64,000 nt of DNA from Mesorhizobium amorphae (GTDB lineage Bacteria; Pseudomonadota; Alphaproteobacteria; Rhizobiales; Rhizobiaceae): NCBI RefSeq assembly GCF_014843845.1, contig NZ_JHQS01000011.1:62001-126000 (forward strand), given 5' to 3'. This document shows, piece after piece, positions 1 through 8,986 of this stretch. Both the position numbers and the translations under genes were made by a program. Positions within the stretch are counted from its first letter, which is position 1. Each line of letters opens with the position of its first letter. The notes below the pieces were generated by a model. The model saw only the letters and a program-made list of their open reading frames with translations, was not told where the DNA came from and did not search any database.

Positions 1-1
1 G

Positions 2-361
2 TCGGGGTTTCCATCGGCCCTTGCCGCCACCCCAATAGGTGACATTGACCTTCAAATCGCCGGGACGAAGGTTAGTGCCGTCGCTACGCTTGAGGGGACC
101 AAGCGGGGCCGCGCATTCGCGCCCAAGAACGGCTTCGATCACATCGCGGGCATCGCGGTTGGCATCAAGCAGACGTGTTACCTGTTCCCCTTTAACGACA
201 AGTTGTTCGAAAAGATTGAGGTCCTTAGGAATGGGCAGATGTGCCCAATCGGCCGAGAGTGCGCTCTTGTGTTCGGCCTGGTAAACTGGTGCATGGAGGA
301 TCGCGAAGCCTACGCGAAAAAGCTTCCCCACAAAGGCGCGGGCCACGTCGCTATCCCTTAA
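2..361 (+). CDS. 3' end of an unrecognised gene (partial)
   Basis: One frame is open from the left edge to a TAA at 359-361, giving 119 residues with no start inside the window. The translation has a balanced protein-like composition (a stretch FDHIAGIAVGIK, then LFPFNDKLFEKIEVL) and ends HKGAGHVAIP. I recognise no domain. The stop overlaps by four bases the stop of the convergent restriction-modification gene, which suits a compact accessory locus. Coding status rests on the uninterrupted frame and composition only; the upstream part is needed to identify it. Confidence 0.45.
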   Translation, partial: SGFPSALAATPIGDIDLQIAGTKVSAVATLEGTKRGRAFAPKNGFDHIAGIAVGIKQTCYLFPFNDKLFEKIEVLRNGQMCPIGRECALVFGLVNWCMEDREAYAKKLPHKGAGHVAIP

Positions 362-3264
362 AAAAGTAATCGACGGGCTGTATCAGTTGGTTCGGTAAGC
401 CCGAAATGCATGCCTAAAGCGCGCCAAACGGCTTCCGACAAATTAGCATACCGTTCAGCAGAAAACCCCTCTTGAACTTCGCGTGGAAATATTGCGGAAC
501 CTCGTTCATGGACATGGCGATTTGTGAGAGTTGATGAAAAAACCGGGCGCGATTCTGATAGCTTGCGAGGTTCGGGCACCGTCACGAAGAACTCATTACC
601 TCTCAGGTTTTTATCAAATTCAGGGCGGCTTTCGTTTAACCATTTTCCACTAACTTCGTAGTACAAATATCGTTGGTCAAAAGGAAACAATAGATTTTCT
701 ACGATCTTGCTCCCAGCAAAACCGATTTTTCGCACGGAATCCCATTCTTTTCGCGCATCATATCGTGAGTATTTTTCCGCGAAAGCCGGATTTAGACTTA
801 TTGCTTCGTCGAAATTATTCGCACCAAGGTAATGTTGAATTCGTTGGGTCAGTTCGCGTTTGTCAGTGTCGATAACCGTGCCAGACAGTCCACGACTTGG
901 CTCCACACCCTGATAGAACGTTGGAAAGAGCTCGTCCAAAGCGGGCCATGCTTCGTAGCCACCTTCGATCATCGTTGGCGACAGACGCCAACGGTTTTCG
1001 CGTGTCGGAGTAACAGGATCATACGGTGATGACGAATTCCCGACGCCGGCAGGTAAAGCCGCGACAAGTGCGGCCCGCTTGGCATTCGCCAAGCCCCAAA
1101 AGTCGCGGTAGTGAACCGCCGTTGCCGTCGGCTCGGTCTTGGCTTCAGCACGTTTCACAAGCGTGATTATGGCTGTTCCCGGCTGAATGCCGCGTGCATC
1201 CATATCCGTGCTGAAAGCGCTTTGGTCAGAAGTGCCAGCGCCCGGCAATCCTTCTGGGATGAGTTTGCCGGTCTTGTATTTATCGCCATTCAAATTGTCT
1301 ATCCAAACACTGTGGAAGTTCGACAACAGCGACTTGCGCATGATCGGGTGCGAACGTCCCGTTAGGTACGATGAATTTGAAATATAGGAGACGATGCCAA
1401 ATTTTGCCACTTCGCCGATGCGTTCTTCGGCCATGCGAAAGAAGCGAATATACAGATCATCAAGAAGCTGTTTTCGAACTCCATAGTCGAAATAAAGCGC
1501 GCTTTGCCCACGCTGTTTCTTTTTTGGGTTGCCGAATTCGTTACGCTTCACCTGCTTCGTTTTTGAATCGATGTCGTCTATAAGTTCTACACCCTTATAA
1601 TGTGCTACTAACTCAGCTTCTTCGGCTTGTGCTGCTCCTGCAAATGCGTCGTAGGGCGGATTGCCGATGACGACGATGATCTTTGCATTTCGCTTTACCT
1701 CTTGAGAGGCATCGAACTCTTCGCGCATCTCGGGGAAGGTCAATTTCACGTCACCGTTATCCCGCCAACCTGAAAGCGAATTGGTGAGGAAAATCGTCAA
1801 GCGCCTGTCCGGGTCCGGCTTGGCCCCCAGACTATCGAGCAAAAGATAGAGTTGTAGCTGCGCGACCGCGAAAGGCGCGGTGAGGATTTCGAAACCGATC
1901 ACCCGTTCGTGGAAGGCGCGGGACAGTTCTAAGCCGATTGCGGATTCATCGCCGTCCGCCTTCGCTTCATCGGCAATGCACCGCGCCACTTCCAAGAGAT
2001 AGGCGCCGGTGCCGCAACAGGGGTCTAGGACGACAACATCGGGATCCGCAAGGCCGCGCGGGAGATTGAGCTCGGTCTTCAGAATGTGGTGAACCCGGCG
2101 CACTTGATAGCGCACAATTTCCGGGGGTGTGTACCAAACGCCCAAATCGTCACGAAGCTTCGGATCGAAGGCTTCCAAGAACGGTTCATAGAAGTAGGTG
2201 ATCGCCGCCGCCGTTGTTTGTTCATCGATCGTCGGAAAAGTCATGCGCGCTCGAAACAGCGGGCGATTAACGCGGTTCAAAGTCGCGATGGCGCGGGCAA
2301 GATGATCCTCAAGCCCAAGTGCTTTCAGCCTCTTTGGATGTCGAATGTCGTGCAGGAGTGCATCAAGGAACGGGATCGGGAGGTAGCTGTGGGCGTCGTC
2401 GATTTCGAAATGGGTTTGGACGGGAACTGGACGTCCTTCAGCAATTGCCTTCAGGCGTTCTTCCTCCTTCGACTTGTCCCATAGCACCCACGCGGCGAAC
2501 AACGAATAGAACGCGGTTTGCACCAATGAAGACCGGAAGAAACGATCCCCCTTTTCGTCGTCAATGTCGAAGGAGAGGCCAAGCGCTTGGCGGTAATCAT
2601 CCAACAATGGCTTGACTGCTTTCAGGTCGCCAGGAAGCTGGTCCTTCGCGTCGCGAGCCTGCCTCGCAAGCACCTTCGCCAAGCTGGAAGGATCGGCAAG
2701 CGGGGCATAATCAGTGACGGATCGTTCGAAGATTTCTAACAAGTCCGCAACCGCCGCGTCATCGACTTTGGCGTGTGGTCCGGCACCGGTGACGCCGGAC
2801 CACACGTCTACAGTCTTAATCAGAACTCGCTTTTCTGGCGGAACGCTGCCTGTTACTGGACGGTCATAGCCCGCGATGCATGCGAGCAATCCGAAGCTCC
2901 GGACATTTGAAATTAAGACCACACCAGTTTGCGCGAGGTAGCGGCCGATTTGGTCGTTCTGTTCCGTTGAAACTGAAAGGTCTTCAAGTGAGGTGCTCGG
3001 CCGCTTTACTTCGCCATAGACGCCGACGAACATCTTATCGTCGCCAAGTACGAAGTCTGGCATGTCCCGCGCCTTCGCATTGGTTTCCGATGTGTTCACT
3101 CGCACTTGGAACGGAAGTCGGCCTTCCCTTAGTATAGCCGAAATCAATGTTTTGATTGCGGGATAGAACGTATTCTCCGTAGAGGAGGGCAGCGCTTCCA
3201 GTTGCCTTGTTTCGTTGACGTACTCGAGTATGGCGCGAACAATATTCTGCATTCCCTGTCCCAA
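358..3264 (-). CDS. Single-chain restriction-modification enzyme (type IIG/ISP-like, N6-adenine methylase plus nuclease)
   Basis: The 968-aa protein combines restriction and modification in one chain. The N-terminus has a PD-(D/E)XK-like nuclease signature: PD at residues 69-70 and E85-V-K87. A helical connector follows, then an amino-methyltransferase core with YTP near 378-380, motif I DPCCGTG at 414-420 and catalytic motif IV NPPY at 535-538. The C-terminal part from about residue 600 resembles the type ISP specificity domain and would recognise the DNA target. I see no helicase motifs between nuclease and methylase, so the architecture is closer to type IIG/IIL (usually about 900-1000 aa) than to the roughly 1500-aa type ISP enzymes. 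No separate methylase or specificity gene is adjacent. An in-frame ATG at residue 5 is an alternative start. The recognition site cannot be predicted. Confidence 0.88.
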   Translation of the reverse strand: MGQGMQNIVRAILEYVNETRQLEALPSSTENTFYPAIKTLISAILREGRLPFQVRVNTSETNAKARDMPDFVLGDDKMFVGVYGEVKRPSTSLEDLSVSTEQNDQIGRYLAQTGVVLISNVRSFGLLACIAGYDRPVTGSVPPEKRVLIKTVDVWSGVTGAGPHAKVDDAAVADLLEIFERSVTDYAPLADPSSLAKVLARQARDAKDQLPGDLKAVKPLLDDYRQALGLSFDIDDEKGDRFFRSSLVQTAFYSLFAAWVLWDKSKEEERLKAIAEGRPVPVQTHFEIDDAHSYLPIPFLDALLHDIRHPKRLKALGLEDHLARAIATLNRVNRPLFRARMTFPTIDEQTTAAAITYFYEPFLEAFDPKLRDDLGVWYTPPEIVRYQVRRVHHILKTELNLPRGLADPDVVVLDPCCGTGAYLLEVARCIADEAKADGDESAIGLELSRAFHERVIGFEILTAPFAVAQLQLYLLLDSLGAKPDPDRRLTIFLTNSLSGWRDNGDVKLTFPEMREEFDASQEVKRNAKIIVVIGNPPYDAFAGAAQAEEAELVAHYKGVELIDDIDSKTKQVKRNEFGNPKKKQRGQSALYFDYGVRKQLLDDLYIRFFRMAEERIGEVAKFGIVSYISNSSYLTGRSHPIMRKSLLSNFHSVWIDNLNGDKYKTGKLIPEGLPGAGTSDQSAFSTDMDARGIQPGTAIITLVKRAEAKTEPTATAVHYRDFWGLANAKRAALVAALPAGVGNSSSPYDPVTPTRENRWRLSPTMIEGGYEAWPALDELFPTFYQGVEPSRGLSGTVIDTDKRELTQRIQHYLGANNFDEAISLNPAFAEKYSRYDARKEWDSVRKIGFAGSKIVENLLFPFDQRYLYYEVSGKWLNESRPEFDKNLRGNEFFVTVPEPRKLSESRPVFSSTLTNRHVHERGSAIFPREVQEGFSAERYANLSEAVWRALGMHFGLTEPTDTARRLLF

Positions 3265-3718
3265 ATCCCCCGAATCGCCAATATTCTCGCATCATCACCG
3301 ATTCGGGGACAGTGGCAGATCGCCAGCAACGTTGAAACAGTCAACGTCAGAGAACTACGAAGCTAATCTGAGCACTATTCCATTATGCGTATCGGAACGA
3401 CAACGTCGTTCGCCCCTCTTCGCGAATCCACGGCAGAAAGCCGACGAGAGTCGCGCCCGGCAGGTCAGCGAGCCTGTCCAGCTTACAGCATCGTTGTGGC
3501 CCCGATATTGAAGGCAGCGCGCCTGTGGCCTCATCTGCTCGACGACCAAGTTATCCGCAAGGAGATTGCAGATATTAGGACCCGTTGGCAGCCGAGGCGC
3601 GCCTGCCGCGTGGTACAGCGATCCGGGTGGTGGAGTGTCTTGGCGCATTCCGCTCTTCCTGCATCACACTGAGCCAGGTGGGTGACCCTCAGCTTGATGC
3701 ATGTGATAATATCGGACG
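3265..3718. other. Gap of 454 bp between divergent accessory genes
   Basis: This interval separates the divergent starts of the restriction-modification gene and the 437-aa gene, so it must hold promoters for both. Short open frames on both strands have no ribosome-binding site or recognisable product. I see no repeat, hairpin or RNA gene that I can support. Confidence 0.5.
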
Positions 3719-5032
3719 ATGGGCAAGACCGACGATCAACACGAAAAGAACTGTCCCCTTGCGGGCGTCGATCGTCGCCTCGAAGACGCACATCAACTGT
3801 GGCATCGCGCGGAGGCGGAGTATTTCGATCCCGAGAATTTTCGAATGTTCGCGCAGAACACCATTCAGACCCTCAGAACGGTCACCTGGCGATTACAGAA
3901 TCACAAGGCCATCTTCGCGGACTTTGATGCCTGGTACGGACCCTGGCAGGAAAGGATGCGCGCAGATCAATTGATGAGGTGGCTCCACGACGCGCGTACA
4001 AAGATCGAGCATCAGGGCGATCTGGAAATCCACAGTTTCGTCCGCGCGGAAATCCTCGCATCATATCTCAGCTCTGAGGTGCCGCGCATGGAGGTGCGGG
4101 CGGAGTTATTCGCGACGCCAATGGAGTTGTTGAAAGGCATTCCAAAGGACGCGTTAGAAAAACACGTGCTCAAAAACGGAACGCTGCGTATCCAACGTCG
4201 GTGGGTTGAGAACAATCTGCCGGATCATGAGCTTCTCGACGCCCTCGCCATCGCCTACGGCAAGACAAAGGAAATCGTGCATGACGCGCATCGGCACCTT
4301 GGGTTGCCGGAACCAATGACAGTCGATGGCCGAACCGGCGAAAAATTCGACGCTCCGGCGCTTGGCTGGCGCATGCCATGCATGATTGCGCACGAGGCCC
4401 GCCGGGAGCTGTTGATTTCATTGACCAACGGGTCGCGCCTTTCGCTCGTTCCTCAAGCGCTTAACCTGACAGAGCAGGACAGAAAGGAACTGGCACAGAA
4501 AACCGATCTCAACCTATATTCCGCAATGAAGGAAAAATATGATTCACTCGACACTCTGAGTGAAGCCTACTTTGGCATGATCCGGCAGGTATTCAATCGC
4601 GACGGTTATCACGTGCCAATGATGTTCTTCTTCCGCGGTACTGAGCTCGTGAAATTCTTCGGCTACGAAATTGAGGATCGGGCGCAAAAGTACGTCATAA
4701 ATAGGTCGCTCGCCCAAGAAGCGCTGCGCTATGGTGCTGATGCAGTTCTGATGGTGAACGAGGTTTGGACCTCGCTGATGAACGAGGTTGGTCCTTATGA
4801 ATTTGCTGTAGACGCGCCCAACCGACAGGAAGCGCTCACCATGGTTCTTGTCCGAAAGGAGGGTGACATAATTCACTATCAGGCAATAATCCGGCGGGAA
4901 AACGACAAACCTGCGCTAGGAGAAACGAACGTTGCCCGGAACGGTGCGACCTATATCGCTGCGCCATTCTACGAGGCGTGGGGGCGACCTATACCAGCAG
5001 AGTGGATCGCGAAGAAACCGCCGTCTCGCTGA
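3719..5032 (+). CDS. Hypothetical protein, 437 aa, unrecognised
   Basis: A soluble protein of 437 residues with no signal peptide or membrane segment. The N-terminal half is helical and rich in Trp and charged residues (for example LRTVTWRLQNHKAIF and DAWYGPWQERMRADQ). The C-terminal part has alternating beta/alpha character, with ALRYGADAVLMVNEVW and an acidic/basic mix. I recognise no catalytic motif. The ATG at 3719 has only a weak ribosome-binding site, so the start may be a little further in. It is transcribed away from the restriction-modification enzyme and could belong to the same accessory or defence locus, but that is positional inference only. Its ATG-to-stop frame is far longer than any competing frame in this interval. 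Confidence 0.7.
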   Translation: MGKTDDQHEKNCPLAGVDRRLEDAHQLWHRAEAEYFDPENFRMFAQNTIQTLRTVTWRLQNHKAIFADFDAWYGPWQERMRADQLMRWLHDARTKIEHQGDLEIHSFVRAEILASYLSSEVPRMEVRAELFATPMELLKGIPKDALEKHVLKNGTLRIQRRWVENNLPDHELLDALAIAYGKTKEIVHDAHRHLGLPEPMTVDGRTGEKFDAPALGWRMPCMIAHEARRELLISLTNGSRLSLVPQALNLTEQDRKELAQKTDLNLYSAMKEKYDSLDTLSEAYFGMIRQVFNRDGYHVPMMFFFRGTELVKFFGYEIEDRAQKYVINRSLAQEALRYGADAVLMVNEVWTSLMNEVGPYEFAVDAPNRQEALTMVLVRKEGDIIHYQAIIRRENDKPALGETNVARNGATYIAAPFYEAWGRPIPAEWIAKKPPSR

Positions 5033-5072
5033 GCTCAATCGCCCTCGTCGTATCCACCTCGAACAGCGGCCT

Positions 5073-5125
5073 GCCGCAACGCGCCGCCGCACGGCAGCTG
5101 GCAAATCACATCTGCAGCCGCCAGG
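5073..5125 (+). repeat. 53-bp dispersed repeat, copy A
   Basis: This 53-bp segment matches 13359-13411 at 50 of 53 positions in the same orientation. The three differences are single substitutions. It lies in the short gap after the 437-aa gene and before the end of the first cyclase gene. Both copies lie just outside genes, which suggests a small dispersed intergenic element rather than shared coding sequence. Confidence 0.75.
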
Positions 5126-5151
5126 AGAGGGCATCTTGGCAAACGCGACGA

Positions 5152-6897
5152 TCACTCCGGCACGCCGGCAATACCCAGCGCCTCGACGTAGCGCTCGGCG
5201 AACACCTTGTCCCGCCACGGGTTGATCTGCCTCTGCAGGCCGAGCGTGTAGGTCGGGAACGCCTCCATCAGCCGCCGCGCCGCCGCCTGCGCTTCGTCCG
5301 ACCGATTGAGTTTGACCAGCGCCATGATCACCACCCGGTGCGAGGAGCCGTAATTCGGCATCTCGCGCAGCGCTCGTTCTCCCCAAGCCAGCGCCTCCTC
5401 GTAGCGTTCGAGCATCAGGTAGCTCATCGCGATGCCGGAAAGCGCGATGCCCTTCTCGGGGTCGACCGGGCTCAGCCGCATTGCCCTGTGGAAGTGCTCG
5501 ATCGCGGCGAGGGGGCGGCCGGAATGGGCGTTCACCCAGCCGCTGCCGGTATAGCCCTGCGCCGAATTGGGGTTGAGGAGCAGGGACCGTTCGATCGTGT
5601 CCAGCGCCGTCTCGTAATCCTTGGCGCTGTAGGCGATCACCTGCGCGGCGAAACGCAAGCTCGTCGGGTCGTCTCGCGCGTCCGCCAGCACCTCGCGGGC
5701 CATGCGCACGGCGACGCGGATATCGTCGGGCTCGTGCCAGCACTGACTCACGGACAGGCTGCGAATATAAGCACCGAGTGCCTTCGCCAGGGTGAAGCCA
5801 GGGTCGATGCTGAGCGCCTCGTTGGTGAGCCGGCGCACGTCGGCGAAGCCTTCGCGCGTCATGCTGTAGAAACGCGGCAGCGCACGAAGGTAGAGGTCGT
5901 AGGCACCGATGTAGTCGGTCGGCTTCATGCGCGCCTGCTTGATCTCCTCCAGCCGGATGCGCGGCTCGACCGCACCGACGACGCTCTCGGTCACCTTGTC
6001 CTGCAGGTCGAAGATGTCGCTCACGTCGCCCTCGAAGCGGTCGGTCCAGACATGGTGCCCACTGATCGCGTCCACCAGCTGCCCGCTGATACGCACCCGC
6101 GATCCTGCTCTGCGGATGCTGCCTTCGAGCACGTAGCGGACGCCCAGCTCGCGCCCGACCTGGCGCAGGTCCACCGCCCGGCCCTTGTAGGTGAAGGACG
6201 AGTTGCGGGCGATCACGAAGAAGGAATTCACCCGGCTCAATCCCGTGATGATGTCCTCCACCAGGCCGTCGGCGAAGTATTCCTGGTCGGGGTCGCCGCT
6301 CATGTTGGTGAAAGGCAGAACCGCGATCGAGGGTTTCGCGGGCAGAGGAGGCGGTGCCGTCACCGAGGCGCCGGCGTCGGTCTCGACGCGATAGGCGCGC
6401 ACAGGCCGCTCGATGTTCTTGAGGCGCAGGTCGCCGAGCGGCGTGAAGCCGCCGTCGAGCTTGCCCTGAAGGTGGTCGTAGGCGGTGCCCGAGACGACCA
6501 CGGCGCCGGGATCGGCGATGCTTTCGAGGCGGACAGCGATGTTGACACCGTCGCCGTAGAGGTCGCCGTCCTCCTCGCAGACCACATCGCCGAGATTGAC
6601 GCCAATGCGGAAGCGAATCCGCTCCTCCTCAGGCGTCTCCGCCTCGTGTTCTGCCAAAGCCTGCTGGATCGCCATCGCCGAGGTCACCGCGTTGACGACG
6701 CTCGCGAACTCGCACAGCATGCCGTCGCCGGTGAGCTTGACGATCCGGCCCTGATGCTCGGAGACCAGCGGTTCGAGGAGGTCCTTGCGGTATGTCTTGA
6801 GCCGCTCGAACGTGCCGCGCTCGTCGCGCTCCATCAGGCGCGAATAGCCGACCACGTCGCAAGCCAGGATCGCTGCGAGGCGGCGCTGCGCGGTCAT
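5152..6897 (-). CDS. Class III adenylate/guanylate cyclase with TolB-like and TPR domains
   Basis: The 581-aa protein starts with a class III nucleotidyl cyclase domain (about 1-170). Visible features are the metal-binding positions D14 (in CDVVGYS) and D58 (in TGDGM) and the RIGVNLGDVV and YGDGVNIAVRLE segments. A TolB/FlgO-like beta domain follows (about 188-320, SIAVLPFTNMSGDPDQEYFADG), then tetratricopeptide-like helices to the C-terminus. It would make cAMP or cGMP from ATP or GTP. I see no membrane segment, unlike the related protein at 10704-12881. The frame extends 29 codons upstream, but the ATG at 6897 gives the family's usual MTAQRRLAAIL start. Rhizobia carry many such paralogues, and the signal sensed is unknown. 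Confidence 0.88.
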   Translation of the reverse strand: MTAQRRLAAILACDVVGYSRLMERDERGTFERLKTYRKDLLEPLVSEHQGRIVKLTGDGMLCEFASVVNAVTSAMAIQQALAEHEAETPEEERIRFRIGVNLGDVVCEEDGDLYGDGVNIAVRLESIADPGAVVVSGTAYDHLQGKLDGGFTPLGDLRLKNIERPVRAYRVETDAGASVTAPPPLPAKPSIAVLPFTNMSGDPDQEYFADGLVEDIITGLSRVNSFFVIARNSSFTYKGRAVDLRQVGRELGVRYVLEGSIRRAGSRVRISGQLVDAISGHHVWTDRFEGDVSDIFDLQDKVTESVVGAVEPRIRLEEIKQARMKPTDYIGAYDLYLRALPRFYSMTREGFADVRRLTNEALSIDPGFTLAKALGAYIRSLSVSQCWHEPDDIRVAVRMAREVLADARDDPTSLRFAAQVIAYSAKDYETALDTIERSLLLNPNSAQGYTGSGWVNAHSGRPLAAIEHFHRAMRLSPVDPEKGIALSGIAMSYLMLERYEEALAWGERALREMPNYGSSHRVVIMALVKLNRSDEAQAAARRLMEAFPTYTLGLQRQINPWRDKVFAERYVEALGIAGVPE

Positions 6898-7666
6898 TGC
6901 ACCGCCCGGCCAGGCGCGTGCACGCGGGCTGCCTCGCGCCAATTCCCCGCCAACTTCCAGACGCGCAACGTGCATGGCATCCATCTCTCCCAGCCGCCAC
7001 CCGCCGCCGATTCAGAACGGAGAACGCAGCTTGACCTAGCCTTCACGAGATTTCGCTATCCCGCTTACGGAGGCGTGGAGCGATCCGGTCGTCGCACTAA
7101 CAGCCAACCGGCGACACGCCCACGCAGCCTCTGGGGACGCTGACACGCCACTCCCAGAAGGTCGGAGATATTTGCTGCTTTTGGTAACCGGTTGACGCCA
7201 CCGTGGCGGTGCTTTTGTCACCGCGATGTAACAGCGAGATGCCCTACGAAAGCGCGCATCGGGCATCACACCAGACGTTCGCGCTCAGAGGTGCTGAGGT
7301 CGGAAAGTGGCGCTCCTTGCCCCTTGAGATTGACGAAGCCCGGCATCCAGCTCAAACATCTCGACGTCTATCAAACCATCGTCCAGCAAAAAGCCGGGAA
7401 AAGACAATGCCGGGAAAAGACGGGGCGACCGACGTTGGGGGTGGGGTTTGGGGGGGCGCCGGTCACCCGTAGGACAGGGGGCCATAAAAATCGGAGAATG
7501 CTCAGGCCCTGATCCCACTATACCATTCATGTCCCATCGATAATACGGTTTTCTAGATCCCGGTTCTTGCATGGAACATTGGCGGGAAGCCGTTGCTTCT
7601 CCGGTGCAGGTGGGCAGCCAGCGTCATCGTTTCCTCACCTGGCGCGGGTTGCTTGCTCGGCCGCTG
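6898..7666. other. Gene-poor stretch of about 770 bp
   Basis: No convincing gene is visible. A 13-bp unit (GCCGGGAAAAGAC) occurs twice at 7393-7405 and 7409-7421, a 16-bp period, followed by a very G-rich run near 7436-7456. Short open frames here lack ribosome-binding sites. The part next to 6898 should contain the cyclase promoter. Confidence 0.45.
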
Positions 7667-7951
7667 CTAACAGGCGGAACTGCCTCTTACCCCCGGATCG
7701 CGGGCGCCTTTTCGTGCATCAACAGCCATTTCCGCGGGCCGCGCTCGTTCGGAGAGCCCGGATATGCACCGCTCCAGCACCTCCAACCGAAATTTGTGCC
7801 TACGCAATTGTTGGCCGAGTTCGGCGAGCTTCAACATTCCGACAGAGCCAGATGTCTCCGCGATGAGTTCCCGCTCGAGGGCAGCTATGTGTTTTTTCAG
7901 TTCGAGGGCCTCGCCGAGCCGCACATCCCTGACCCAAGTTCGAGCGCGCAT
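7667..7951 (-). CDS. Hypothetical small helical protein
   Basis: This 94-aa frame translates to a strongly helical, heptad-like sequence in its first 70 residues (segments LELKKHIAALEREL and KLAELGQQLRRHKFRL). The last 20 residues look less natural. No family is recognised. The ATG lies at 7951 with only a weak ribosome-binding site. The composition favours a real short coiled-coil protein, but it could be a remnant or spurious. Confidence 0.35.
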   Translation of the reverse strand: MRARTWVRDVRLGEALELKKHIAALERELIAETSGSVGMLKLAELGQQLRRHKFRLEVLERCISGLSERARPAEMAVDARKGARDPGVRGSSAC

Positions 7952-8212
7952 CGCACCATCTCCAGTCGGAAACCGGCCTGATCATGGCATGCGGCGGTTA
8001 AGCCTCGGCAATCCAATTGTCTCGAAATTTAGCAATCGCTAATCTGAAAGATGCGCGCGTCTTCCGTGCTGGAAGAAGGCGCGGGCTCTTGGCTGAGTTC
8101 TGTGGGCTGCATCGCGCGCTGGCGGCGATGCGATGGATGACAACCCTACCTATCTGGCCGCTCGGGATTCAAGCCATCGCGTGTTACCCTCCTGTTCGGG
8201 AGGATAAACGCC

Positions 8213-8401
8213 ATGGCCTATTCATATCGGTGCAAGGACTATCCCGGCAATGAAGCCTGCCCGGCATCTTTCACAGCCGCGACAGAGGCGGAAGTGATGA
8301 AGCATGTCGAGTTGCACGGCGCGCTCGCTCATGGGGAAGACCCGGCGCAGTGGTCAGAGGAAGACCGTCAACAGGTCAAGGAGCTCATTTGCAGTTCGTG
8401 A
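8213..8401 (+). CDS. DUF1059-family small protein
   Basis: The 62-aa product begins with YSYRCKDYPGNEACPASF and continues with an acidic EAEVMKHVELHGALAHG segment. That is the layout of the DUF1059 family: an N-terminal Cys pair, then a conserved His-containing helix, likely a small metal-binding fold. A good ribosome-binding site (GGGAGGA, about nine bases before the ATG) decides the start. It stands alone, with no operon partner, and a perfect hairpin follows the stop. Confidence 0.8.
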   Translation: MAYSYRCKDYPGNEACPASFTAATEAEVMKHVELHGALAHGEDPAQWSEEDRQQVKELICSS

Positions 8402-8419
8402 GGCGAGGCCGTGTGAATA

Positions 8420-8460
8420 GGCCGGTGCAGCACCCTAGCCAAACCCCGACTGCACCGGCC
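8420..8460 (+). terminator. Hairpin after the DUF1059 gene
   Basis: A perfect 11-bp inverted repeat (GGCCGGTGCAG at 8420-8430 against 8450-8460) with a 19-base loop starts 19 bases after the stop codon. There is no U-run after the stem, so it may be a transcript-end stabiliser or factor-dependent terminator rather than a classical intrinsic one. Confidence 0.55.
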
Positions 8461-8986
8461 CTGCGAGACTAGTAACCCAGCTCTGAAACGCATCTTATCG
8501 CAGATGGGCAATCTCTCATATGAGACTGAGGGCCCAAGGTCGCTGGGCACAAAGACGGGGGTGGCCAGCGCTACCCCTCAGGAAGCGCAACGCCGGTGTA
8601 GGACGGCGGCGGCGCGGGGGCGTCGATGGTCCCGGACGCGACGGCCTGCTCCTGCCTAGGTCATCAGCGCCGGCTTGGCTGAGTGTCCGCTTTTGGAGAC
8701 ACCGAAATGCGGTGGGAATGACCGGATTGGGTCAGATCGCGTCGATGCTCCCCAAGGTCCTGAATGTCGGCTTCCGCCCCTTTGGCAGCTAAAAACTGAC
8801 TGTCCGCTCCCGGCCCCAACTGCGATCATTTGGGAACTGGCGGCGGATAACGGCTGTTTGCCCGCCACACTCGGGCGCGCTATGATCTGCCGCGGGCCGA
8901 AACCTTTGGCCCACGAGGGGATACACCTCCTCGTTTCCTCTTGGTCATGCCCGTTCTCCATCTGGATCTGAAGGAGAAACCAGGAA
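8461..8986. other. Intergenic stretch of 526 bp, no gene seen
   Basis: No open frame has a plausible start and product. The right end carries the ribosome-binding site (GAAGGAG) of the following binding-protein gene and should carry its promoter. I see no operator or RNA that I can support. Confidence 0.45.

Noticed and set aside
4978..7143. A 721-codon open frame on the plus strand, opposite the first cyclase
   Set aside because: It runs antisense to a clear cyclase gene, has Arg/Asp/His/Val-rich low-complexity composition typical of a GC-rich shadow frame, and no domain.
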